Program-made: the position numbers and the translations under genes
Shown here: piece by piece, positions 24,012 through 36,069 of the stretch
Numbering within the stretch: position 1 is the stretch's first letter
Layout of the letters: the number at the start of each line of letters is the position of its first letter
Assembly: GCA_026874595.1 (NCBI GenBank)
Contig: CM049318.1
Coordinates: forward strand, 49,690,750 to 49,754,749
Source: Sipunculus nudus
Lineage: Eukaryota > Annelida > Sipuncula > Golfingiida > Sipunculidae
Length of the DNA stretch: 64,000 bases
Reading direction: 5' to 3'
The notes under the pieces: model-generated
The model's database searches: none
Told to the model about the DNA's origin: nothing
What the model saw: only the letters and a program-made list of their open reading frames with translations

Positions 24012-25380
24012 CCATTTGAATAGAAGGGAAATATCATAGAGGCGCAATGGCGCCGTTTTCTAAAGTTAGGCATAAGAGGGCTTGCTTTTATATAGCCCAG
24101 CCAGACAAACTGCGAAATATAATACTATATCTGTATATAAACAATATAAAACCAGCCAGGGTATTATTTTCAGCGACACCACTGCCTATTTTTCGACATA
24201 TTTTTAACATTTCGAATTGGAAATAGCGTTCATAGGCCTTACAATTGTAAGCAGAAGATTATTTTTCTATTTCAGCTGAATTTTTGTTCTGCTGAAAAGA
24301 TAATCACGTACAACATTTAAATTTATCTATGCTTAAGGTCTGGAACAGAAAATGAAAATTCTACAAGAACATGCTTAAAATCAGACTTCAGCGCAAATCT
24401 TAAAACCGCGCTGATGACGCAAAGTCAAAATGGTGAACATTATACAGAACTTTAAGAGATTCGCTTTACAGAATCGGGTCATAACGATACGTTATAACAT
24501 CAGTGTTAGCTCCGTGATTAAAAAAATGAAATACAGGCGTAAACACGATTATATATAATTCTTACCGTTAAGTTACCTTCATTCAAATTGAACAGCCACT
24601 AACAGGTCATGAACGTATCCCATGAAAAAAAGATTTTAAAAATATCGCATGGAAAGTGAGTGTTTACCCCTGCTCGTTTGTTTGTTTGCCATTTTGGAAG
24701 GTAATGGAGTTCTCTGTGCCCCTCAATACTAACTATCACGAGGGGTGTCACAGAAAATAAGCTCTAATCCTCCCATGAAAGATTAATTTAAAAGTTTGCA
24801 ATTCCAAATTCGTATTAAAAGTTCGCAAAATGTTTTCATTGACTGAAGTGGGACAAGTTCTGTTAATGTAAGGATTCTCGGCATAATTGGCAATTATAAA
24901 AAGAGTTGAAATAATAAAACTAAAGGAATCCTTCAAGGCATGATTTCTACATACATTTGCGGCGGACCGCCTTTCTTTGGCGCCTAACTCTCGCTCTTTA
25001 ATCAGAGAAGCCTATTTACTCTAAAACAAGACTTGAATAAATTGATGAAAAAACACCACCCACATATTTCATTGACAGAATAGCCAACATGCCGACTAGA
25101 GTCCGATAGGCATTAGCTGAGCGGACAATAAATGCTAAAAAAAACAACGCAATTTGCCATTTATATATAAATATATTTAATAGTTTATGAAGGGCTCCTT
25201 TTGATATCTGAAACATATATCTTGTCCAATAGGATGTAAGCGCATTGTGGCAGGAAAATAAATACTGCATACATACAATCACGTAAATATTAACCCGCAC
25301 ATATATAGATGTATAGGTACGCATTTATAAACATTGGTACCCCCAAAGCGGTGTAAATGGTCGGTGAAAAATATAAAACT
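24012..25380. other. AT-rich, nothing recognised
   Basis: A good acceptor-like TTATTTTTCTATTTCAG occurs at about 24259-24275, but no convincing exon follows. Confidence 0.45.
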
Positions 25381-25685
25381 AGAAATCTGCATTCAAAGGA
25401 ATGCAAGCCTCCGCCATGTGGGGAAGTTCCTATTGTGGGATACTCCCCAAAATGTGTTTGCATTCACTTCTTCGAGGTTCATTCGTGCTAAAGTGTCTGT
25501 ACATTCCTGAATATTCCTTGATATCATTCCTTGATCGATTCATTATTGGTCCACTCCCGAAATGCCATGAAAATGTCATGAGATTCCGTTCATGATTTTG
25601 TGAGTTATGTTGTTAGCAAACACGCACACACACACACTCACACACGTGGATGAACACATAACAGACCCTCCCGGCGGAGGCAATA
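25381..25685 (-). repeat. Dispersed repeat R, near-complete copy
   Basis: On the minus strand it begins ATTGCCTCCGCCGGGAGGGT. A GT-rich run and ACTCACAAAATCATGAACGG, TTTCATGGCATTTCGGG and ATTCAGGAATG blocks follow. It ends CATGGCGGAGGCTTGCATTC and ATGCAGATTTCT. The order agrees with the copy at 55365-55670 over nearly all of its length. There is no terminal inverted repeat and no long open frame. Confidence 0.65.
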
Positions 25686-25718
25686 ATTACATTATTATTT
25701 GTAAACTGCATTACTTCA

Positions 25719-25790
25719 TTTGTTACGGGGTGACATAAAAACGGACCGCTAGAGAAACCTGCTTTGCTAGCGAAGCTACGAAGACATTGG
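25719..25790 (+). mobile_element. SINE-C fragment
   Basis: TTGTTACGGGGTGACATAAA followed by CGGACCG and CTAGCGAAGCT matches, in the same order, the minus-strand sequence at 50997-50930. There it precedes a tRNA-like head. Only the leading part is present here. Confidence 0.5.
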
Positions 25791-26028
25791 TTTGGATGAA
25801 AACAATAATTATACTGAAAGTACTCTAATAAGTCTTATAAAAAGATCTCACGCCATAGAACAATATGAAACCCGGCCACGTTTTCTTTAAAGCTTCCGTA
25901 TTTTTACCTCCAGTCAAAATTTTATACCAATGCCACTCAGGTCAAAACTAGTCAGTCATGATTAACACGGCATAAAGGCTTTGTACTTTTGGCCTTTTAA
26001 GACAGGAAGAGTCAACTTAGTGGGGTAA

Positions 26029-26307
26029 ACATTTAATCGATATATCGATTTAGACCCCGTTGAAATAACCATATCATCCATTTCACTCCAGGGAGTCGGT
26101 GATTATGTTGTCATTCAGTTGGACAACAAACCTGACACCATTGAGCAGTATTGTATTTCACAGGCCTCCCGGTTTCCACCCAATAATCGGTTTCAAATAC
26201 CAATTGTTCTTTTTCTCTTAGGACAATCGCATGTGACGCCTTCATGCGCGTTCCCTTTAAGGCAGAGTGATGCCGCTATAATTGAGTCTAACACAGTCTG
26301 GTATTAA
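26029..26307 (+). CDS. Coding-like open frame, unknown (possible exon or gene relic)
   Basis: A frame of 92 codons is open between stops. Near its middle a good splice acceptor, ATTTCACTCCAG (AG at about 26090), precedes GGAGTCGGTGATTATG. From there about 71 codons run to TAA at 26305. The predicted peptide has a mixed, protein-like composition, with a start such as GVGDYVVIQLDNKPD and then a hydrophobic IPIVLFLLG stretch. There is no start codon in good context, so it would have to be a terminal exon. No AATAAA lies close behind the stop. I do not recognise a domain, and chance remains possible. Confidence 0.22.
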   Translation, partial: TFNRYIDLDPVEITISSISLQGVGDYVVIQLDNKPDTIEQYCISQASRFPPNNRFQIPIVLFLLGQSHVTPSCAFPLRQSDAAIIESNTVWY

Positions 26308-26854
26308 AGTTAAATATGACGAATGCCTTGATGCCGTGAAGCTGTCCATGTTTTATCATACAGAAGCTTACTACACAAAGAGCTTAAATGGCGTGAGTAC
26401 TTTAAATATGAAGAAAACGCTAATCATAGTCAGAGGTCCTTCCCGTAAAGCGTGTGTAACGTTTTACTGTCATTTTAATCACATATTTATATATTATATA
26501 AAAGCAGCAGTTATATTTCACGAGACCCATTTAAAGGTTTATTGGCATCTATGAAAATGATTGTATGTGTTGTAAATGGATCTTCTGCTTATTCCGTTGT
26601 ATTTTCATGTAATATAACATAGAAAATGCATATCTTTTGTTGAAGACTGACGTTTCCGACATCAAGAATTCCATAGCCCTAGTTTGTACTGATTTATCAC
26701 AGTGATTGCTCATCTAACTGCGTGATATTTTTGTGATCGAATCTGGAAGAATTACGTATTCCTAGTTTGTCGAATCTTCAAGCCATTTAAAACGATCTAT
26801 GCATGTACCGAAAAACAGTTGTTGTCATTCTGTCCCCGGGAAACTTTCATATAA
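26308..26854. other. AT-rich, nothing recognised
   Basis: No repeat shared with the window and no gene signal. Confidence 0.45.
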
Positions 26855-28282
26855 TAATACTAGCAATTACCCGTGCTACGCACGGTTTGGGGCGAACACG
26901 ACAATCCGGATGGTGGTATCGGAAATCCATCGAAAATCCTGAAATACGGAAAATCCTACAAATCGCGTACAGTGGCACACGGTCTCTCGAATTAAGCCAG
27001 TCCCTAAAATGTTGTCGGGTGTCTTTGAAAAATAGTCACCTACACATATATTATGTGACATGATAAACTGATCTATAATATCACATATACATACAAAATA
27101 AATCGTCCATGAATAGACCTCAGACGAAAATCCAAAAAAAAAGCTTTATTTGTGGAAAAAGTAAGAATAATGGCCATGACTTATACGCAATAAGCATACA
27201 CACTGAATGAATTATTTAAAGTCTTTTAAAACAAAGAGTATTACATAAACATCATTGAAAATGAAATGGCACATGCTTGAGTTTACATTTGTTTCTGCTG
27301 TAATGACGAAAAATCTCCATTTCAAAATATTTTAAGTCAATATTATGTATTTACAACTTTGGTAATTCCACTCCACACGAGTACACTTCACACTGTACCA
27401 ACCACGACGTGAATTTGGTTAACATATTTGTACATCCTTTACATAGTAGGCCTAGGCCTACATTGTGTTGGTGATTATTTGTTAAGGACCTAAATCTCAT
27501 GCAAGGCCCTGGACTTTGTGCGACCGGTGTGATTGTTTGGTTCTTAGACACCGCATTCGTCAATTTTATCCCCCCCCCCCCCCCCGCAAGCATCAAAATT
27601 GTTATTTTGATTTTCATCTTTAATGAAGATAAAATAATACAATTTTGATCAGATTTCTTTTGTTATGGAGTGCTTTTTGCCTGTTTAGCAAAACAATTCT
27701 GTTATTTCCATACTTTTCCCTGATCATATAACATTTTTATCGTAACATACAAAACATAGGTAAAATATCGCCCGCCCGCACAGGTTCTGAAAAAAAAATG
27801 CCTGAGAATCAAACCCCCTTTTTGCCTAACCAACACGATTTTCCTGTCACCCGGTAGATGTGCGCTCAAGCATATCAGGTCATGTGAAGGAGCTCTCTTT
27901 TTGCAACCCCCCGGTCGAAGGAAGGCCTGCAAAACATCTTTCAAAGATCCGCCCTTTGAGAAGGGATCGCCGATGGGGATTATTTCGGGCCGGTGACCGC
28001 AAATATAAGGAAACCCCAAATGGGGCCCCGGAGTAAAACTCTGCCCCGCCATCACACACGTTGTGGCTATTGTGTTACCGGGCTCGAAGACACAAAGAAA
28101 AGAGGCGCCCGCGGGGGAGCAAATATTAAAATTATTAATTATGCACGTAACACGCAAATATTGTAAATAAAAGTGGGACAAACCCAGAGCGTATGTATGT
28201 CGAAAATCACGGCAATCCGCACGGTGGTATCAGAGGAGATACGGAAAATTACAAAAATCGCCTTACGCTATTAATATATAGA
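26855..28282 (+). mobile_element. Hairpin-tipped element of about 1.4 kb (class uncertain)
   Basis: Left tip ATACTAGCAATTACCCG with the perfect hairpin CCGTGC-tac-GCACGG (26871-26885). The right end TTAATATATAGATT runs into an (AAT)n tract. Near both ends a related block occurs: ACAATCCGGATGGTGGTATC at 26901 and CAATCCGCACGGTGGTATCA at 28212, each followed by ACGGAAAAT. Element tips of the type CTAGC...CCCGTGC...GCACGG with AT-rich tails are common in invertebrate genomes. The interior is GC-richer at 27770-28120 and holds a 159-codon minus-strand frame (28181-27702) with no recognised domain. Confidence 0.45.
27570..27585. repeat. C16 homopolymer
   Basis: Sixteen C inside the hairpin-tipped element. 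It has G-quadruplex potential on the minus strand. Confidence 0.9.
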
Positions 28283-28316
28283 TTATTATTATTTTTATTA
28301 TAATAATATCAATAAT

Positions 28317-28318
<2 letters not shown>

Positions 28319-28370
<52 letters not shown>
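28319..28370. repeat. (AAT)n microsatellite
   Basis: About 17 AAT units, surrounded by imperfect AT-rich sequence, at the right end of the hairpin-tipped element. It may have grown from that element's tail. Confidence 0.9.
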
Positions 28371-29422
28371 TTTTATATTAATAAAAATAATTATTATAAT
28401 AATTATAATATAGAAATCTTCCGCAAGAGGTCGTTTCGTACTCTTGTGAGTCCGGTTCTGTGCTGTGTGACTAACTGCAACTGGAACCTACTATCTTTAA
28501 CAGATACATCTCTTTCAGCAATGCCCTGGCAGTTACGATTACATAGACCTTGCGTTATCGAGCCGCATCGTTTTCGTGATAAATAGCCTACACGTGAAAG
28601 GGCCAAAAACATTAAAGACAATTAAATCCAATGTACCAAATGTAACAGTGGACTGTTGTTATAACTGTTCAAGCGCCGTATGAACAAGAACGCATACACT
28701 AGAAACGGAATAGGTTTACTGACCTTTATTTTATTGATCAGATTCTCGATGCCCTTCTAGCAATGCTAAAGGTTTGATCTATAACAGTAACAGAAATGTC
28801 TCGGTTGCTGCATACATGGCGTTACGTGTGTCATTTCACTGGTTCAACAGTCCTGTTCATTACGCATGAAATAGACGCTAGAGCGGCTCGATTAAGCAAG
28901 GTATCTGAAAGTGTAGCTGCCAGAACTTTGCCAACAGGAAGATGCTTGCATAAAATACTTAATTTATTTCTACTGTATTGAAAGATAGTTCTGACCAAAA
29001 TAACACTTACCATATTTTGATTCGATCCATATTCCACCGCTGTCACGGAAAGTTTCAAACTAAATAAATATAACCTGATTGACAACATAAGTTCAAGGCG
29101 GCTACAGAACACTACCATATCTGACGAAAGCCTAGTCATGGTACACTTTCCTAAAGAGCTTGTGGATCGTATTCCCCGATACTAAAAATTAGATCAAATA
29201 AAACCGTAAATTAAGTTTATCTTGGCATGTACGAGTGATGGGGCTACGTGGCGAAAACATAAATGGCAAGCATGTTGGTGTTCCAGGAATACCACATAAA
29301 GTATATGTCTGTTTATCAGTGGTGTTAATTAATCTTCGAGGGTTGGGGTGACTCATAAGGGACCACTGGCCAGGGCAACATTTTTGTAAACATATACAAA
29401 TACTGAAATATCTCATTGTTTC

Positions 29423-29424
<2 letters not shown>
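28371..29424. other. No recognisable gene or repeat
   Basis: Overlapping short open frames on both strands at 28796-29139 lack splice signals. Confidence 0.45.

Positions 29425-29511
<87 letters not shown>
29425..29511. repeat. Interrupted (TA)n microsatellite
   Basis: TA run broken twice by TTTA. Confidence 0.95.
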
Positions 29512-30882
29512 AGTAAACAATTGGTCAAGCAGAAAGGCAGAAATCTAGCTTCTCATTCTAATGATTGATATTTTTATTTTTATAGTGTTTAAATATTTTA
29601 CTCTGTGAATAGCAGGTGGGTGATTTCATTTGTCCCACGCCTTGCTGTATTGACGCCACTGTTGTTTATACACGACCAGGGGCAAATCCATTACTGAATG
29701 TATCAGGGTAGGTTGATTTAAGTAGTTTTAATATGTTATGGGGTTATTTATTTTTGCTTTTAGTTGTGCTACGATCATCCAACATGGATCCAATAAGAAA
29801 AATATTTAGATGATTTAACCTTTTAGCTAAACCCGCGAACTTAGAATCCCTAAATATGTTTAAGTCGTCGCTGTGTGCTGGGCTTTAATCAGATGTTATA
29901 TCATTTCACATCACGAGACTGTGTCCGTCTAATTATTATGATAAGACTAACAAGACTTGGTTGTGTATTTGTCATCGGAAATATATTTCTTGCGCAAAGA
30001 GTCTTATTAAATTGCAGTTGCATCTTCATATTTGTTAACTAAGCGCCCAACAATACAATAATAACACTGTTGTTTTCTCATTTACTTGTAATAAAGCCAG
30101 GTTCGAACATTGCACCATCCATATATAAATTTTCTTTAAATAACAGAAGCGGGACATATCCCAGAGATTGTTTGGGATAAAAATAGTGAAGGCCTATCTA
30201 TAAAATAAATCCTTCTATCACCTTTTATATCGGAGACGGAAAATGTGATAGTTTAACTTACAGGAAGTTGTTCTGCTTCACTTCCTGAAATGGTGCGAAT
30301 AAACAACACACATGTTCGTATATTTTGAATTATACTTGTGTGAGTGAAAATGTTGCACGCATACGCGTAAAGACCGATAAACGAGCAACAATTGGCAATA
30401 TTACCGAGACACTTGTACTCATTCACCAAAAACTGATTCTGTAGAACTTTTTGTTGTGGCCTTAAGGTAGTTCTATAACGCAATACTTGAACCGTTTCAT
30501 CATATTCTAACTTACTCTGAATGAATATGATTTTATTGAAGAATATAAATCCTAAACCGTGATGCTGTCTGTATCACACGCGGATATACAAAATCGATAT
30601 TTCCCTGCTAAACGTCAACCGCAATTAGAATATTTCCGCGAGTTCTGATTTAGAGAGGTGCTTTTCTGATGGTGAACTTCATAAAATAAGTACACCTGCC
30701 ACAGCCAGTTACACCGCCGAATATTTCTTCAAAACATTAGGTACACGGTCCCATCCATAACCACAACTTAAGACATTTGATTTTCTTCCCGACGGTGCTC
30801 CCCCTTGACAGGAACACCTCCGTTTTCCTACTTTGTGTAGATTCTCTAGAGAGGCACTACTAAGCTAATACACAAACTGTAG
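29512..30882. other. AT-rich, nothing recognised
   Basis: No shared repeat and no gene signal. Confidence 0.45.
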
Positions 30883-31098
30883 GTCACATGCAGGTGGTTT
30901 GTTCCCAAATTTGTACTCTCAGACGGCTTTAAACGACGGTTTCATATAGGCGACATCTTTCTTGGAGGCATTCGCAGCCACAATGGATTGAGAAAGGAAT
31001 CTTTGGCTGCTCAACTTAAATCCGCCATGACTGTACTAGAAAATACATCTATTATTTCCGATGATTACAATATTACGTCCGATCTATTGAAAGAATGA
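30883..31098 (+). pseudogene. Coding-like relic, perhaps of a tyrosine-recombinase (DIRS-like) retroelement
   Basis: A frame of 71 codons runs from just after TAG (30880-30882) to TGA (31096-31098). It reads FVPKFVLSDGFKRRF, then HIGD and IRSHNGLRKESLAAQLK. The pattern L.DGF...F.I...G......N followed by an amphipathic leucine-rich stretch recalls the segment just upstream of the reverse transcriptase in DIRS-type elements, a family I know only by its general pattern. An acceptor-like TTTGTACTCTCAG sits at 30911-30921, so a terminal host exon is the alternative. No adjacent retroelement domains were seen. Confidence 0.25.
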
Positions 31099-31570
31099 GA
31101 CGAAAACATAATTGATAAACCATCTGATTAGTCATTTATGTAGAAGATGATCATCATTAAAAAAAAAGTTTAGGCAGATGTATAATGATTGTAAGATACC
31201 AACGAAAAAAATTGGCCACCCCTAATCTCATTCATGGATGTTGTGTTAGGATATTTTTTTAAGGCAGTCTACTTGTTATCTGCGCTCTCGAATCCGCGGT
31301 AAACCGCCGCCTTTTACAATGCACATTTCGAACCACTGATGGCATGATAACTATTGACGTAAACTTACGCCAGATGTCGGGACCGCGTTCACTGATTTTA
31401 GATTATGTGCATGTTTATACCGTTTATAATTCAGTCGGGAATCAATATTAATCTGGTATAGATGTCTCAAAACAAAAATGATTTGTTTCCTTTCGTAGAC
31501 TCACAAAGGAGGTCGTTTTGTCCAAAACTCATTCTAGGTAAAGCCTTATACTTTAACAGTTCTTTGATCT
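31099..31570. other. No recognisable gene or repeat
   Basis: Ordinary sequence leading into the minisatellite. Confidence 0.5.
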
Positions 31571-33373
31571 TTCGTGTCGATCTTCTGTGTCTCCCGTGTC
31601 GATCTCACGTGTCTATTTCTCGTGTCGATGTCTCGTGTCGACCTCACGTGTCAGTTTCTCATGATGATATCTCATGTCGATCACTCATGTCGATCTCACT
31701 TGTCGATAACTCGTGTCAATCTCTCATGTCAATCTCTCAAGTCAAACTCTCTGGTCGATCTCACGTTTCAATGTCTCTTGTCGATTTCTCGTGTCGATTT
31801 CTCGTGTCGATCTCACGTGTCGATCTCTCATGTCGATCTCTCTCATGTCGATTTCTCGTGTTGATCTCTCGAGTCGTGCCCTGATGTCAATTTCTCAAGT
31901 CGATCTCTCCTGTCGATCTCTAATGACGATTTCTCGTGTCGATTTCTCTTTTCGAATTCACATGTCTATTTCTCGTGTCGATGTCTCGTGTCGATCTCAC
32001 GTGTCAGTTTCTCATGATGATATCTCATGTCGATCACTCATGTCGATCTCACTTGTCGATAACTCGTGTCAATCTCTCATGTCGATCTCTCAAGTCAAAC
32101 TCTCTGGTCGATCTCACGTTTCAATGTCTTTTGTCGATTTCTCGTGTCGATTTCTCGTGTCGATCTCACATGTCATTCTCTCATGATGATTTGTCATGTC
32201 GATCACTCATGTCGATCTCACATGTCGATAACTCGTGTCAATCTCTCATGTCGATCTCTAAATGCAATCTCTCGTGTCGATCTCACGTGTCAATCTCTCA
32301 TGTCGATCTCTCTCATGTCGATTTCTCGTGTTGATCTCTCGAGTCGTGCTGTGATGTCAATTTCTCAAGAAGATCTCTCATGTCGATCTCTTATGACGAT
32401 TTCTCGTGTCGATTTCTCTTTTCGAATTCACATGTCGATATATCGTGTTGATAGCTCAAGTCGATTTCTCGTGTCGAACTCACATGTCAAGCTCTCCTGT
32501 CGATCTCTATTGCCAATCTCACTTGTCGAAAACTCGTGTCAATCTCTCATGTCGATCTCTCAAGTCAATCTCTCTGGTCGATCTCACGTGTCAATGTCTC
32601 TTGTCGATTTCTCGTGTTGATTTCTCGTGTCGATCTCACGTGTCAGTCTCTCATGATGATTTGTCATGTCGATCACTCATGTCGATCTCACATGTCGATA
32701 ACTCATGTCAATCTCTCATGTCAATCTCTAAAGTCAATCTCTCGTGTCGATCTCACGTGTCAATCTCTCATGTCGATCTCTCATGTCGATCTCACATGTC
32801 AATATCTCGTATCGATAACTCGTGTCGATCTCTCATGTCGATCTCACATGTCGATAACTCATGTCAATCTCTCATGTCGATCTCTAAAGTCAATCTCTCG
32901 TGTCGATCTCACGTGTCAATCTCTCATGTCAATCTCTCATGTCGATCTCACATGTCAATATCTCGTGTCGATAACTCGTGTCGATCTCTCATGTTGATCT
33001 CTCTCATATCGATTTCTCGTGGTGATCTCTCGAGTCATGCTCTGATGTCAATTTCTCAAGTCGATCTCTCGTGTCGATCTCTCGTGCCGATAACTCGTGT
33101 TGATCTCTCATGTTGATGTCTTTTTACGATTTCTCGTGTCGATTTCTCTTTTCGAATTCACCTGTCGATATATCGTGTTGATAGCTCAAGTCGATTTCTC
33201 GTGTCGAACTCACATGTCAAGATCTCGTGTCGATCTCTCTTGTAAATCTCTTATAACAATTTCTCGTGGCGATCTATCGTGTCGATTTCTCGTTTCGATC
33301 TCTCGTGTCGATTTCTCTTGTCGATCTCTCGTGCCGATCTCTCGTGCCGATCTCTCGTGTCGATCTTTCGTGA
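31571..33373 (+). repeat. 13-bp minisatellite with higher-order structure
   Basis: About 138 units of consensus RTGTCGATCTCTC, with variants ending TTTCTC, CTCAC and AACTC. Landmark variants show a higher order: TTCGAATTCA occurs at 31951, 32421 and 33151 (spacings 470 and 730), GAGTCRTGC at 31871, 32341 and 33032 (470 and 691), and CTCATGATGAT at 31658, 32011, 32180 and 32650 (353, 169 and 470). These equal 36, 56, 53, 27 and 13 units, plus 2 bp wherever the extra CT of GATCTCTCTCATG (about 31836, 32306 and 32997) lies between. A 156-bp (12-unit) duplication is at 32730/32886. Because 13 and 3 share no factor, all three plus frames spell the same 13-residue peptide (MSISHVDLSCRSL-like). The long frames are therefore by-products and not genes. 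Confidence 0.9.
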
Positions 33374-33520
33374 AAACACTCAGGAAGCTGTCATGAAAAA
33401 CCAGCGATAATCTTATGCATTAAGCTTCTATGTACCAAACAATGTTATGAGATATATTTTACTTTTAAGGGTGTAAAATGTGAATGTATTTTATATTTCT
33501 GCATTTACTTTAAGGGATCC

Positions 33521-33608
<88 letters not shown>
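33521..33608. repeat. (TA)n microsatellite
   Basis: TA run with one GTATG interruption near its middle, 150 bp after the minisatellite. Confidence 0.95.
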
Positions 33609-33610
<2 letters not shown>

Positions 33611-34978
33611 CTTTATATGACTTTAGGATATTATTATTTTATATAAAAATAATTCGGGAAGGATAACAACAACAAAAGTTGATATATGACGTAACACCGG
33701 ATTTTAATTTACAATTATATATTATAAGCCAATGGCAGAATAATTCATAAATAGTTTAGTGAAGGCGGTCGTTCATGACACACTTCAGATACGGTAGGAT
33801 AGAAAGTGTGTTACATGAATGATGTTCACATTCATGTTCGTATAAAACTTTAAGAACAGATTACACGAGGTTTCCTTATCAGAACTCTATTTGGCATAAT
33901 CTACTGATAAAGTGTATCTAAGTCATTGATACCTGCTATCCGAGTATCAAACCTTGAAGTAAGTATAAACATCCAAACGTAGATGCAGGCGCATGCCAGG
34001 AGGGAGAGACATCAAGCCAGCCAATAAGCATGCATTTAGACTTGTACCTGGCACTATTTGGTCCCATGCCTTAATAATTAGCTGGCAGTAACGAGACCTG
34101 TGTAACGCTGGGCACCAGTCTAATCAGCATGGAGCAAGATTTAACATATAAACAAGAAGGGGATCACATGTATGCTAGGTAAACACATAGACGGATGGTT
34201 TAACTTCAGTTGACTGAAAGTCATGATTATTGGCGGAGGAATTGATGTACCCGTTGGCTTCAAGAGTCATAATGCTTGGACCACAGCTGAAAATACAACT
34301 TTGCGGAATCTGATAGGTATACACAAGGGTTTAACTTTAAACACATGACTTGTATTAGTAATTATTTGGTATTGAATAACAGAACGTATTCCAGGGATTC
34401 TACTGTAATTCTACTGTAAACAATCCATCCTGGGATGTTTATCTCCAGAAGGTACTCGTTTGGTATGTGGCTACGCTTTCACTGACCTTGATTCTGTAAA
34501 CCATTCTTTTTCGTGAATAATAAAAAAGCCTGCAAGTGGCCAGGCCGAAATCTCAATACCAATCTAAATCCAAAGACCAAATGCAAACCATACATAATGC
34601 TTCCAGCTGTGAGACAGGGACAAATATGAAGCACTAATATGGACCTCCCGGAGGCTGATATTTATCATTTACAAAATATCTACAACCCGGTTCATCAAGG
34701 CTTCTATTTCTTTGCAGTTTTATATTATACAAAACGACTGGGCTTGCTTTTAGAAATTTTCTGTATCCTCAGGTAACACCAGTTGACGGTATGGCTGTTG
34801 TATCAGCAGAAATTCTTGATATTAACGAGGCCAAATTTTAAAACATTTAAACATATTTTCCTCGGCCCTGCAACTTGATAACAGTAACATTTGGGAAATC
34901 TGGTCAAATCTGCCAAGCCGTGGACGCATAAGGTGGGGAGGACATCGTTGATGGGACGTTTCGTCTTACAACAGGCTG
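33609..34978. other. No firm feature
   Basis: A frame of about 55 codons ends at TAA near 34841. It crosses an acceptor-like CTATTTCTTTGCAG (to about 34719) and a donor-like CCTCAG|GTAACA (about 34774), and reads GLAFRNFLYPQ. This could be a small exon, but nothing pairs with it. Confidence 0.3.
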
Positions 34979-35213
34979 ACAAAAAAAACTCTCTGATAGA
35001 ACAGAAGCTGTCACTAAGTGGTCAAAAAGGAATCAGTCTCAGAGCTCCCTCAAGATAACGCCACAGGCTGTCACCATCAACCCACACCCTGTCACAACTG
35101 ACGCCTGGTCTGGTGCAATACTTAATCCACGCTGTGCAACAGGCGAAAAACAAAAAATACAAGAATCTCCTGTTGTCAGCATCAGCAGCCCAGCTAAGGT
35201 GTGTTCAAAATAA
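34979..35213 (+). CDS. Coding-like open frame, unknown
   Basis: About 77 codons end in TAA at 35211-35213, with AATAAA at 35210-35215 overlapping the stop. The composition is protein-like and rich in T, P, S and Q, for example KITPQAVTINPHPVTTDAW and ILNPRCATGEKQKIQ. A second open frame overlaps its 5' part and the two meet at an A8 run (34979-34986 region), which suggests an old coding sequence with a frameshift. An internal donor-like CTAAG|GTGTGT occurs at about 35198. There is no start codon in good context and no recognised domain. It may be a relic of a mobile element or of a host exon. Confidence 0.22.
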
Positions 35214-35315
35214 ATAAAAAACAAAGCGAACTACGGGATTATTTATAACAGGCTGAATTATCGTCCCGCATCTCAACCAATTAATATATAAATCATTCGA
35301 TTCATAATGCATATA

Positions 35316-35400
35316 CCGGGGCAGTTAAGTGGTTAGACAGTCGGCTGTCTCTGATAAAGACTCAGGTTCGATCTCTGTCGTAGCTATGGGAGAGGGTTGT
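35316..35400 (+). mobile_element. tRNA-like SINE head, family SINE-D
   Basis: GGGGCAGTTAAGTGGTTAGA gives a box-A-like stretch and GGTTCGATCTC at 35365-35375 a clear B box, at tRNA-like spacing. It leads directly into the duplicated segment at 35401-35900, which may be its body. The stems do not fold as a functional tRNA. Confidence 0.55.
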
Positions 35401-35900
35401 GTAGCTTGTCGAGAATCCACGACTCCGTAGGCATTTATGTTGGCTTGCTAGCCTAGTTCACTTGAGTCGTGATACACGCCATACTGGGAAAGCATTGAAA
35501 TGGTCGCCAATGCTGTTGCATTGATATCGTGGTACACAGCCGATAATCTTAACATTAGGCTAGAGTACATGTGAATACATAAAGAGTACAGATGAACCGA
35601 ACTGAAACCCCTTGGAGCCATGCTTGCATTAATGCCGTCAGAATTCCTACTCCCATGCAGAGTTATTTACCAATATACTAAGTTAAACGGATATACTCTC
35701 GCACATTGAAGTGTTGTAAAAAAGTATATTAAAAAGCTAAGGATTGGTCTAATTTATGTCAAGTGACAGCGTAAGTGTAGGCCATGAGGAGTTGTCAAAA
35801 TGACGAAAATATTTGCACCATCATCGAGGATTACAGTGCGGTCCCCGATGTAAGCTGTAAAGGTACTCTGACGCTGTTAATGTCAGAGGACCGAAATGGG
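35401..35900 (+). repeat. Duplicated segment, copy 1 (partner at 36840)
   Basis: Shares ordered blocks with 36840-37360: TTAACATTAGGCTA / TTAACATTAAGCTA, GAGTACATGTG, CATGCTTGCATTAATGCCGT / CATGCTTGCATTCATGCGGT, GTGCGGTCCCCGATG / GTCCGGTCCTCGTTG and TGTCAGAGGACCGAAATG / TGTCAGAGGGCCGGAATG. It is either the long body of the SINE-D-headed element or an old local duplication. Confidence 0.6.
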
Positions 35901-36067
35901 GCAAGTTGTGTTGCCAGTATAAAGACAATGGTTTGCGCCCTATTTTCTTGATTTCTCCACAGAACGCAGCATGCAATACCGCACAGCGTAGCAGAATTTT
36001 TCTTTGATGACGTTGGCTACGTAACCATGCACAAGACGAAGTACGCACATTGCCTTAATAGAATGGC

Positions 36068-36069
<2 letters not shown>

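Noticed and set aside
27702-28181. 159-codon minus-strand frame
   Set aside because: Lies wholly inside the hairpin-tipped element in its GC-rich part. No domain recognised and no start context, so it is described there and not as a gene.
31571-33373. CRISPR-like repeat array
   Set aside because: Units are contiguous 13-mers without unique spacers, in a eukaryotic context.
31462-33396. Open frames of 96-236 codons resembling Ser/Cys/Asp-rich repeat proteins
   Set aside because: All three forward phases give rotations of the same 13-residue motif because the DNA unit is 13 bp. There is no start context and no splice signals, and the frame changes at 2-bp insertions.
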